Shown here: piece by piece, positions 1-5,802 of the stretch
Layout of the letters: the number at the start of each line of letters is the position of its first letter
How positions within the stretch are numbered: position 1 is the stretch's first letter
NCBI GenBank assembly: GCA_002311745.1
Contig: DBZL01000016.1
Location: forward strand, 1-5,802
Source of the DNA: Phycisphaerales bacterium UBA1161
GTDB taxonomy: Bacteria > Planctomycetota > Phycisphaerae > Tepidisphaerales > Tepidisphaeraceae
Reading direction: 5' to 3'
DNA length: 5,802 bases
Position numbers and translations under genes: made by a program
The notes under the pieces: generated by a model
Seen by the model: the letters and a program-made list of their open reading frames with translations, nothing else
What the model was told of the DNA's origin: nothing
Database searches by the model: none

Positions 1-14
1 GCTGCATAGTTTCA

Positions 15-85
15 GCCGCAGAGTGAAATCAAAAATTTATTAATTGTTTTCTCTGCGGCACTCTGTGGTCTTTGCGCCTCTGCGG
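15..85. repeat. Extragenic CAGAG-type repeat block with an inverted outlying unit
   Basis: On the + strand four similar 8-mers follow one another: CTCTGCGG (51-58), CTCTGTGG (61-68), CTTTGCGC (70-77) and CTCTGCGG (78-85), starting 8-10 bases apart. Read on the - strand they are CCGCAGAG, GCGCAAAG, CCACAGAG and CCGCAGAG. A further unit lies in opposite orientation at 15-23 (GCCGCAGAG) and is a perfect 9-bp inverted match to CTCTGCGGC at 51-59. The 27 bases between them are very AT-rich, unlike the rest of the window. The arms could form a hairpin with an AT loop. From general knowledge, short degenerate CAGAG/CACAGAG strings recur between genes in planctomycetes and several other environmental phyla; their function is not settled. 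The unit pattern is directly seen; membership of a dispersed family is inference. Confidence 0.6.
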
Positions 86-131
86 TTGCATTTGCATTTT
101 CTTACATGAAAGACCGTGTCTACTAGGCGGC

Positions 132-135
132 GGAG
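132..135 (+). promoter_or_regulatory. Possible Shine-Dalgarno site (GGAG) for the GTG start at 145
   Basis: GGAG lies 9 bases upstream of GTG 145. An in-frame TAG at 124-126 makes GTG 145 the first start available to this reading frame. The alternative ATG at 172 has no good Shine-Dalgarno site, but TAGTAT (155-160) sits 11 bases before it and could be a -10 box giving a very short leader. The site therefore favours 145 without settling the choice. Confidence 0.35.
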
Positions 136-144
136 CGCAAATTT

Positions 145-2364
145 GTGAGCGGACTAGTATCATTTGCCTCGATGTCGCCGACGCAGATTCAGCAGGCCTT
201 CGAGACCGCCGAGCAACTCGCTCAGGCGCAGCACCTGGAGGAGGCCGAATCGCTCTACCGCCGCATCCTCGCCCAGCAGCCCGACAATCCCGACGCCCTG
301 CATCTGCTGGGCTTGGTGGTGTATCAGCTTGGCCGTGTTCAAGAGGCGGTCGATCTGGTTGGTCGCGCGGCGACGGCCGATCCACGCCGCCCTGATTTTG
401 CATTCAATTTGGGTCTGATCTTGTCTCAGACGGGCCGGACGGACCAAGCGATCACCGCCTATCGCCAAGCCCTGGCGTTGCAGCCCGATCACGCGGGGGC
501 GGGCAACAATCTGGGTCTGGCCCTGCACCTCGCCGGCCGCAACGATGAGGCCATCTCCATTTACCACGCCTCTCTAGCGGCCAACCCGACAGTCGCCGAG
601 CTGCACTTCAACCTGGGCATTGCCCTGCAATCTCTGGGCCGGTTGGATGAGGCCGTCGAATCCTTTCGTCAAGCCGCGGCCATCAAGCCCGATTATGCCG
701 ACGCCTGGAACGGCATCGGCAACGTCCTGCAATCGCAGCAAAAGTTCGACCAGGCGATCGAGGTCTATCGCCAGTTGCTCGCCCGGCAGCCGGACTGCGT
801 CCAGGCGCACAACAATCTCGGCGAAGCCCTTCGCGCCCAGGACCGCCTCGAAGAAGCCATTGCCGCATTTCGGCAGGCGATTGCCCTGCGTCCCGATTTC
901 CCTGAATCCCATTACAACATGGGCATCGCGTTGCGACTGGGGGGAAACCTGGACGATGCCGTCGCCGCATACCGCAAGGCGATTTCACTTCGTCCCGATC
1001 ATGCCGAGTCGCACAACAATCTCGGCAACGCTCTCAAGGACATGGGACGCCTCGTTGAAGCCCTGGCCAGTTACCGCCGCGCCGTCGCGATTCGCCCCGA
1101 TTATGCCGATGCCGACTGCAATCTTGTCTGGGCCCTGCACTATTCTCTGGAGCATGATGCCGCGGCGATCCTGACGGAACTGCGGCGGTGGAACCATCTT
1201 CACGCCGCCCCTCTGGCCGCTTCCATCCAGCCCCACGCCAACGACCGCTCACCCGATCGGCGGCTCAGAATCGGCTACGTCTCGCCCGATTTCCGCAACC
1301 ACGTCGTCGGCAGAAACCTCCTGCCGCTCTTGCGCGAGCACGATCACGGGCCCTTTGAGATCTTCTGCTATTCCAACGTGGCCCGCGGCGACGCGTTCAC
1401 CGAGCAGTTCCGCAGCCATGCCGACCACTGGCGCGACATCACCCAGGTTGGCGACGAGCACGCGGCGCGGATGATCCGCCAGGACGGCATCGACCTCCTG
1501 ATCGACCTGGCTGGGCACACCGCCTTTAATCGCCTACTGGTCTTTGCCCGCAAGCCCGCGCCGATCCAGGCGACCTTCGGCGGCTATCCCGGCGGCACGG
1601 GCCTGGCGACGATGGACTGGCGCATCAGCGACCCGTACCTGGACCCGCCGGGACTCAGCGAAACCCATTACGTCGAGAAGATCATCCGCCTGCCCCATAG
1701 TTTCTGGTGTTACGATCCGGCGGCGATGCAGGTGCAAGCGATGGGCGTCGGACCACTGCCGGCCCTGGCCAACGGCTGTATGACCTTCGGCTGCCTGAAC
1801 AACTTCTGCAAAATCAGCGATCCCACGCTGGCACTGTGGTCCCGCGTGCTGAAGCGGGTGGCGAATTCCCGTTTGCTGGTGATGGCTCCACCGGGCTCGG
1901 CGCGGCAGCGGCTCCTGCAAACCATGGCCGACCTGGGCATCGACGCCCAGCGCATCGCGTTCGTCCAGCATCAACTGCGTCAGGAATACCTGCAGGTCTA
2001 CCACCGCATCGACCTGGGGCTGGACACGTACCCGTACAACGGTCACACGACGAGCCTGGATTCGCTGTGGATGGGCGTGCCGGTGATCACGCTGGTGGGC
2101 GAGCGCTCGGTGGGCCGCGCCGGATACAGTCAGCTTTGCAATCTGAATCTGGCCGATTTGGCCGCGAAGGATGAAGACGAGTTCGTGAAAATCGCGGCCC
2201 AGCTTGCCGGCGACCTGCCGCGTTTGGCGCAATTGCGGTCGAGCTTGCAGGAGCGGATGCGCCGTTCCGCGCTGACGGATGCCGCCGGTTTTGCCCGCGG
2301 CATCCAAGCGGCCTACCGGCAGATGTGGCACGCGTGGTGCGCCGGCTCATGCGCCGGCTCATGA
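145..2364 (+). CDS. TPR-repeat, O-GlcNAc transferase/SPINDLY-like glycosyltransferase (GT41)
   Basis: A 739-residue cytoplasmic protein without signal peptide or membrane segment. Residues 12-48 form a degenerate first TPR. Residues 49-320 are eight consecutive 34-residue TPRs in perfect register, with typical NNLG and A-YR-A-A--PD positions. A partial repeat follows to about 350. The GT41 catalytic region spans about 372-731: RIGYVSPDFRNH (375-386), where H386 aligns with human OGT H498; DLAGHT (454-459); KPAPIQ then GYPGGTG (470-475, 480-486); NFCKISDP with K556 aligning with human K842; and GHTTSLD (633-639), the nucleotide-binding motif equivalent to human H920/T921. The long insert in the middle of the human catalytic domain is absent, as in bacterial members. 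GT41 enzymes move GlcNAc or, in plant SPINDLY, fucose from a nucleotide sugar to Ser/Thr of proteins recognised by the TPR superhelix; the donor and targets here cannot be read from sequence. The start may instead be ATG 172, which removes nine residues unlike TPR sequence. The last eight residues (CAGSCAGS) come from a 12-bp duplication. Confidence 0.93.
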   Translation: MSGLVSFASMSPTQIQQAFETAEQLAQAQHLEEAESLYRRILAQQPDNPDALHLLGLVVYQLGRVQEAVDLVGRAATADPRRPDFAFNLGLILSQTGRTDQAITAYRQALALQPDHAGAGNNLGLALHLAGRNDEAISIYHASLAANPTVAELHFNLGIALQSLGRLDEAVESFRQAAAIKPDYADAWNGIGNVLQSQQKFDQAIEVYRQLLARQPDCVQAHNNLGEALRAQDRLEEAIAAFRQAIALRPDFPESHYNMGIALRLGGNLDDAVAAYRKAISLRPDHAESHNNLGNALKDMGRLVEALASYRRAVAIRPDYADADCNLVWALHYSLEHDAAAILTELRRWNHLHAAPLAASIQPHANDRSPDRRLRIGYVSPDFRNHVVGRNLLPLLREHDHGPFEIFCYSNVARGDAFTEQFRSHADHWRDITQVGDEHAARMIRQDGIDLLIDLAGHTAFNRLLVFARKPAPIQATFGGYPGGTGLATMDWRISDPYLDPPGLSETHYVEKIIRLPHSFWCYDPAAMQVQAMGVGPLPALANGCMTFGCLNNFCKISDPTLALWSRVLKRVANSRLLVMAPPGSARQRLLQTMADLGIDAQRIAFVQHQLRQEYLQVYHRIDLGLDTYPYNGHTTSLDSLWMGVPVITLVGERSVGRAGYSQLCNLNLADLAAKDEDEFVKIAAQLAGDLPRLAQLRSSLQERMRRSALTDAAGFARGIQAAYRQMWHAWCAGSCAGS
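2277..2305. other. Strong inverted repeat inside the 3' end of the GT41 gene
   Basis: GGATGCCGC (2277-2285) and GCGGCATCC (2297-2305) are perfect 9-bp inverted arms around 11 bases. Past one C/C mismatch, two further G-C pairs are possible, leaving a TTTTG loop. The structure lies about 57 bases before the stop codon of the GT41 gene and has no following T-tract, so it is not a standard intrinsic terminator. It may simply reflect coding sequence in a GC-rich genome, or slow RNA decay near the 3' end. Confidence 0.3.
2339..2362 (+). repeat. Perfect 12-bp tandem duplication at the end of the GT41 gene
   Basis: GCGCCGGCTCAT occurs twice head to tail (2339-2350 and 2351-2362), so the protein ends CAGSCAGS. 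The repeat keeps the reading frame, and the stop TGA follows directly by overlapping the last AT. A third copy of its core, CGCCGGCT, lies at 2377-2384 inside the end of the opposite gene. GT41 homology ends near residue 731, so the duplication falls outside the catalytic domain. Recent replication slippage is the simplest explanation. Confidence 0.8.
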
Positions 2365-2373
2365 TGGGGCGCT

Positions 2374-3303
2374 TTACGCCGGCTGCCTCTTGCGCACGAT
2401 CCAATATCCCCAGATCGCCCCGGCCGTTCCGACGCTGGCATAATCCACCGGCAGCGGCCGCGCCAGCGCTGCGAACATCCCCTGCGGATTTCCAACCGCA
2501 ATCCCACTGTCCTGTCCCGATGCCGCCAGGATATATCCAAAAAACCCCACCAGCAGGGGGCCGGTCCAGAACCAGACGCTCGGACGCGTCGGGAAGCTGT
2601 GGTAAGCCACGATCGTTCCCACCGTCGAGGCGATCGCCAGCGATGCCAGCGCCTGGTATTTCGCCTGCGACTGGCAAAGGAACATCATGATGATGGCGGT
2701 GACCACGGCCTGCGCTGCCGTGGCGGCCAATTTCATCGCGGGATGTTCACTACCGGAAGCGGCTGCCGCGCCGTGCGCCGCCGGTGGGCCATCCGCCACG
2801 GCGCCTGCTTCTGGCGCCACCGGCCGCACCAGCTTGGCTCGGCCGGCAATCCACAGCATCGCCCACAACGCGCCCAGCACCACGGCGAGAATCAGCAACT
2901 CCGCCGCCAACGCCACGAACACGTGATCATCTCCATTGCTTTGCTGCAAGACCGTCTGGACCGTTCCCGAGCGTAGGGAGACCACGATCATTCCCAGTGC
3001 CGCGGCGAACAGCCCCGCCTCGAAGCGCACCGACCCGGCCAGCACCGTCCCCACCGCCGTCGCCAGCGCCAAAAGCAGCGCGATGGCCGCCACCGCCGCC
3101 GTCGGCGACGGCTCAAGCAGCAGACTCCCGTCAAAGCTGATTAGCGGAGGAATCCCCAGCCAGCGCGAGCCAAGCCCAAAGATCGCCAAGTCGGCGATGA
3201 TCGCCAGGAGCAGCCCCACGCGCGCCCCGGTACCGCTGGGCTTCCAGATCCCAACCACCCACTGCCCAAAAACGCCATCGTCAACAGGCCAAGTTGCCGC
3301 CAT
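2374..3303 (-). CDS. Unnamed polytopic membrane protein, about eight transmembrane segments
   Basis: A 309-residue hydrophobic protein that I cannot name. Likely membrane segments lie near residues 29-44, 68-90, 94-111, 127-153, 192-210, 218-235, 244-262 and 287-303. The two halves, of four segments each, are joined by an Ala/Pro/Gly-rich, probably disordered linker (about 155-190). The C-terminal half holds the most family-like sequence: FPTRPSVWFW (237-246), then a loop and PLPVDYASVGTAGAIWGYW (283-301), ending in a basic KRQPA tail that suggests a cytoplasmic C terminus by the positive-inside rule. There is no ATPase, protease or transporter signature. The pattern resembles conserved uncharacterised inner-membrane proteins I associate with planctomycetes, but that is recollection, not a search. 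The ATG at 3303 has no clear Shine-Dalgarno site; TAGACT lies 9 bases upstream. Its stop is 9 bases from that of the convergent GT41 gene, and it diverges from priA. Codon use matches its neighbours. Confidence 0.8.
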   Translation of the reverse strand: MAATWPVDDGVFGQWVVGIWKPSGTGARVGLLLAIIADLAIFGLGSRWLGIPPLISFDGSLLLEPSPTAAVAAIALLLALATAVGTVLAGSVRFEAGLFAAALGMIVVSLRSGTVQTVLQQSNGDDHVFVALAAELLILAVVLGALWAMLWIAGRAKLVRPVAPEAGAVADGPPAAHGAAAASGSEHPAMKLAATAAQAVVTAIIMMFLCQSQAKYQALASLAIASTVGTIVAYHSFPTRPSVWFWTGPLLVGFFGYILAASGQDSGIAVGNPQGMFAALARPLPVDYASVGTAGAIWGYWIVRKRQPA

Positions 3304-3312
3304 CGCCGCCGG

Positions 3313-3318
3313 AGTCTA
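3313..3318 (-). promoter_or_regulatory. Possible -10 box (TAGACT) for the membrane protein gene
   Basis: On the - strand TAGACT (four of six matches to TATAAT) ends 9 bases before the ATG at 3303. The same hexamer precedes the divergent priA start. No convincing -35 element stands 16-18 bases upstream on this strand, so the call rests on position and on the match to the other promoter. If used, the mRNA leader would be only a few bases long. Confidence 0.35.
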
Positions 3319-3369
3319 TCCGCCAGAGGACTAAATGAAAGTCCCGCCGGTCAATGCCTGTCCAAACAT

Positions 3370-3398
3370 TTGCCTAACACATCCGGGCACACTAGACT
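3370..3398 (+). promoter_or_regulatory. Putative priA promoter, probably giving a leaderless mRNA
   Basis: TTGCCT (3370-3375, four of six to TTGACA) and TAGACT (3393-3398, four of six to TATAAT) are separated by 17 bases, the ideal sigma-70 spacing. The -10 box ends 6 bases before the ATG at 3405, so transcription would begin at or next to the start codon. This agrees with the lack of any Shine-Dalgarno sequence before priA and with the TANNNT-next-to-ATG layout known for leaderless genes in other phyla. Not demonstrated. Confidence 0.45.
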
Positions 3399-3404
3399 TT
3401 TTTC

Positions 3405-5756
3405 ATGGGCGAGACGCTCTTCGGACAAGCAGATGCGGTCGCGGCCGAAGCGCCAGCCGCGGCGGAAGGGCCCTTCGCCGCCGTCGCCCTGGAGCAGGGG
3501 ATCGATCGCACGCTGGACTACGCGATTCCGCCGCGCCTGCGCCCGTCGCTGCGGCCGGGCCAGCGCGTCAAGGTCCCGCTTGGTCGAGCCAATCGCCAAA
3601 CCTACGGCTACGTCGTCTCCATTCACCCGACCAGCGACTATCCGAAAATCAAGAACGTCTCCGCCATCGAGGATGACCGCGTTTTGGTCAATCCGCCGCT
3701 GATGGAACTGGCGCGTTGGATGGCCCGCTATTACGCCACGCCGCTCGGCGTCGTGCTGGAAAACGCGATTCCCTCGGCCGTGAAGCGGCGCATCGGCCTG
3801 GGTTACAGCAACATCGTTCGCCTGGCCCAGGATCGCCAGAAGATTCAAGAAATTCTGGAAAAAACCAAAGCCCCCAAGCGCCGCGCCATTCTGGCCCGCT
3901 TGCTGCTTCTGGAAAAAGACGCCGGGGTCGAGCTGACGCGCCTTTCTGGCGAGGCCGGCGCCACGCCCGCCACCGTGCGCAAGCTCATGGCCCTGGGGCT
4001 GATCACCATCCGCTCCGAAGTCGATCTGCCGAAATTGACCCAGGACATGCCGCAAGGCGCGGCCGATGAAAAACACATCGTGCTGAACGAGGATCAGCAA
4101 CCGGTCTTCGACGCCCTGAAGCTGCGCATTGAGAACGGCGGTTTCAGCGTCAATCTTCTGCACGGCGTGACGGGCAGCGGCAAAACAGAAATCTATCTGC
4201 AATGCATCGCCCAGGCCGTTGCCCGCGGCAAACGAGCCCTCGTCCTGGTTCCCGAGATCGCCCTGACGGCCCAGACCGTGCGGCGATTCATGGCCCGCTT
4301 TGTCCGCGTGGCCGTCCTGCACAGCGGACTGAGTGCCACGCAGCGCCACCGCTTCTGGCAGCAGATCAGCCTGGGCCACGCGGATGTGGTCGTGGGGGCG
4401 CGTTCGGCGGTCTTTGCGCCCATGCCCGATTTGGGCGTCATCGTCGTGGATGAAGAGCACGATGCCAGCTACAAGCAGGACCAAGCCCCGCGCTACCACG
4501 GCCGCGACGTCGCCATCAAACGGGCGCAAATCGAAAACGTTCCGATCATTCTGGGCAGCGCCACGCCGTCCCTGGAAACCTATCGGCTGTGCCATCCGGC
4601 CTCGGCCAAGGGCGACAACTACCAATACCTGACGCTTCCCCGCCGCGTCCGCGGCCTGGCACTGCCGGCCGTCGAACTGGTGGACATGCGCCAGGAGCGG
4701 CGCTTGCGCCGCGGAATCCAGCTTATTTCTCGGCGACTGGAGCATCTGCTCCGCGCCACAATCGACTCCGGCCACCAGGCGATCATCCTGCTCAACCGCC
4801 GCGGCTACGCCAACTTCATTTACTGCCCGTCCTGCACGAACGTCATCCAGTGCAAATATTGCGATGCCACGATGACCTACCACCGCTCGGCCGAGGCCCA
4901 CGCCAAAGGCGGCACCAGCAGCGAAGGGCGGCACACCGGCCAGTTGCATTGCCATTACTGCCTGGCCGTCAATCCGCTGCCGCTGCAATGCCCCACCTGC
5001 GGCAAGAAGCTCAGCCTATTCGGCCTGGGCACCCAGCGCGTCGAGGAGGAACTGGCTCGCAAACTGCCCGACTTGCGTTTTGCCCGCGTGGACAGCGACT
5101 CCATGCGCGGGGCGGGCGATTACGAATCGGTCCTCTCGCGCTTCGCCCGCGGCGAACTTCAGGTGATGCTGGGCACGCAGATGATCGCCAAGGGCCTGGA
5201 CTATCCCGGCGTGACTTTGGTCGGGGTGATCAGCGCCGACACCGCCCTGGCTCTACCCGATTTCCGCGCTGCCGAGCGGACGTTTCAGCTCATCACGCAG
5301 GTGGCCGGCCGAGCCGGCCGCGGCGACTCGCCCGGCCGCGTCGTCGTGCAGACGTTTATTCCCGAAGACCCCACCATCCGCGCCGCCATCAGCCAGGACT
5401 ACGCCCGCTTCGCGGAGATCGAGTTGAAAAGCCGCCGCGAGGTCGGCCTGCCGCCGTTTGCCCGACTGGCCCGCATCATCCTGCGTCACCAGGACAAGGA
5501 CCCTCTCCACGCATTGTCGCAGGATTTGTCACAGCGATTGACCGCCGCGATCACGCAACACAGCTCCGCCGTTCGCCTCCGCGGCCCCATGCCCTGCCCC
5601 ATCGGCCGCATCGCCGGTTACTATCGCGATCAAATCGTCCTGACCGCCGCCACCCCCGACCCGATTCAGCAAGTGCTCAGCTCCGTGCGCAGCTCCGGCG
5701 GCCTGGAACGCGCCGACCGCGTCGCCGTCGACGTTGATCCGGTATCGCTCTTGTGA
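3405..5756 (+). CDS. priA: Primosomal protein N' (PriA), replication-restart 3'-5' DNA helicase
   Basis: A 783-residue PriA (E. coli 732), the superfamily 2 helicase that recognises stalled forks and D-loops and starts reloading of the replicative helicase. Domains in order: a 23-residue N-terminal extension rich in Ala/Glu; the 3'-end DNA-binding domain from FAAVALEQGIDRTLDY (about 24-120); a winged helix (about 158-212); Walker A GVTGSGKT (254-261); DEEH (349-352); a YKQDQAPRYHGRD loop (356-368); GSATPS (384-389); the zinc module with all eight cysteines (C474, C477, C483, C486, C516, C519, C529, C532); GTQMIAKGLDYP (590-601), where most PriAs have KGHDFP; QVAGRAGRG (632-640); and the C-terminal domain with GLPPFARLARI. 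Cysteine spacing equals that of E. coli within each half, but the gap between halves is 30 residues instead of 15. An in-frame TAG at 3393-3395 makes ATG 3405 the first possible start; no other plausible start precedes the conserved domain. It stands alone on its strand with its own likely promoter. Confidence 0.97.
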   Translation: MGETLFGQADAVAAEAPAAAEGPFAAVALEQGIDRTLDYAIPPRLRPSLRPGQRVKVPLGRANRQTYGYVVSIHPTSDYPKIKNVSAIEDDRVLVNPPLMELARWMARYYATPLGVVLENAIPSAVKRRIGLGYSNIVRLAQDRQKIQEILEKTKAPKRRAILARLLLLEKDAGVELTRLSGEAGATPATVRKLMALGLITIRSEVDLPKLTQDMPQGAADEKHIVLNEDQQPVFDALKLRIENGGFSVNLLHGVTGSGKTEIYLQCIAQAVARGKRALVLVPEIALTAQTVRRFMARFVRVAVLHSGLSATQRHRFWQQISLGHADVVVGARSAVFAPMPDLGVIVVDEEHDASYKQDQAPRYHGRDVAIKRAQIENVPIILGSATPSLETYRLCHPASAKGDNYQYLTLPRRVRGLALPAVELVDMRQERRLRRGIQLISRRLEHLLRATIDSGHQAIILLNRRGYANFIYCPSCTNVIQCKYCDATMTYHRSAEAHAKGGTSSEGRHTGQLHCHYCLAVNPLPLQCPTCGKKLSLFGLGTQRVEEELARKLPDLRFARVDSDSMRGAGDYESVLSRFARGELQVMLGTQMIAKGLDYPGVTLVGVISADTALALPDFRAAERTFQLITQVAGRAGRGDSPGRVVVQTFIPEDPTIRAAISQDYARFAEIELKSRREVGLPPFARLARIILRHQDKDPLHALSQDLSQRLTAAITQHSSAVRLRGPMPCPIGRIAGYYRDQIVLTAATPDPIQQVLSSVRSSGGLERADRVAVDVDPVSLL

Positions 5757-5802
5757 TTTCATCAGAAGAGACAAAGGCAACCACGGAGCGGCTGTGTTGA
5801 GT
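5757..5802. other. Non-coding tail after priA, possible start of a further gene
   Basis: No hairpin plus T-tract terminator is visible in the 46 bases after the priA stop. GGAG at 5785-5788 stands 5 bases before GTG at 5794, so a reading frame (GTG TTG AGT) could begin here and run off the window. Only three codons can be seen, so this is not a gene call. The stretch AACCACGGAG (5779-5788) also loosely resembles the CCACAGAG unit of the left-edge repeat. Confidence 0.15.

Noticed and set aside
289..1104. Periodic 102-bp DNA similarity as a possible tandem repeat or CRISPR-like array
   Set aside because: The periodicity is explained by the eight 34-residue TPRs; the DNA copies are divergent and the frame is uninterrupted.
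1534..2331. A 265-codon open frame on the - strand across the GT41 catalytic region
   Set aside because: It is antisense to conserved coding sequence, with low-complexity Arg/Gln/His-rich product and no family resemblance.
3098..3112. GCCGTC-GGC-GACGGC inverted repeat within the membrane protein gene
   Set aside because: Short GC-rich arms inside coding sequence, no U-tract, and no positional logic for a terminator or regulator.
3363..3372. Small palindrome CAAACATTTG overlapping the proposed priA -35 box as a possible operator
   Set aside because: It has only four-base arms, occurs once, and such matches are common by chance.
3351..4988. A 545-codon open frame on the - strand across most of priA
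   Set aside because: It lies antisense to a gene with complete helicase motifs, its product has no recognisable domain, and long antisense frames are expected where third positions are GC-rich.
4589..5737. A 382-codon + strand frame overlapping the second half of priA
   Set aside because: Its product is Arg/Pro-rich and unlike any family, while the overlapping frame encodes the zinc module and helicase motifs of PriA.
5794..5802. A new gene starting at GTG 5794
   Set aside because: Only three codons are visible; the GGAG spacing is plausible but insufficient for a call.

Overview
The window is GC-rich, bacterial and almost entirely coding. It holds three protein genes. Gene 1 (+ strand, 145-2364) is a TPR-containing, SPINDLY/OGT-like glycosyltransferase of family GT41. 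Gene 2 (- strand, 2374-3303) is an unnamed polytopic membrane protein. Gene 3 (+ strand, 3405-5756) is the primosomal helicase PriA. I see no rRNA, tRNA, CRISPR array, insertion sequence or phage gene.

The likely source is a planctomycete, perhaps a Phycisphaerae-like lineage. This is inference from four things: a soluble bacterial TPR-GT41 enzyme with a GYVSPDF / GRNLLPLL start to its catalytic domain; a PriA with a long zinc-module insertion and KGLDYP in place of the common KGHDFP; scarce Shine-Dalgarno signals; and an extragenic block of CCGCAGAG / CCACAGAG / GCGCAAAG units at the left edge. No ribosomal marker is present to test it.

Layout: positions 1-144 are non-coding and contain the CAGAG-type repeat block (15-85) and a possible ribosome binding site. 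Genes 1 and 2 converge, with only 9 bases between their stop codons. The end of gene 1 is a perfect 12-bp tandem duplication. Genes 2 and 3 diverge from a 101-bp spacer. Both are preceded by the same hexamer, TAGACT, 6-9 bases from the start codon, which suggests -10 boxes and leaderless or near-leaderless mRNAs. The last 46 bases after priA hold no complete gene.

The three genes do not form an operon, because the strand changes at both junctions, and I see no functional link between them. priA is housekeeping (replication restart). The GT41 enzyme probably glycosylates cytoplasmic proteins, with unknown donor and acceptor. The membrane protein has no assignable function. I do not see a new multi-gene system here. 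The items most worth checking are the extragenic repeat, the shared TAGACT boxes, the 15-residue insertion in the PriA zinc module and the unnamed membrane protein family.
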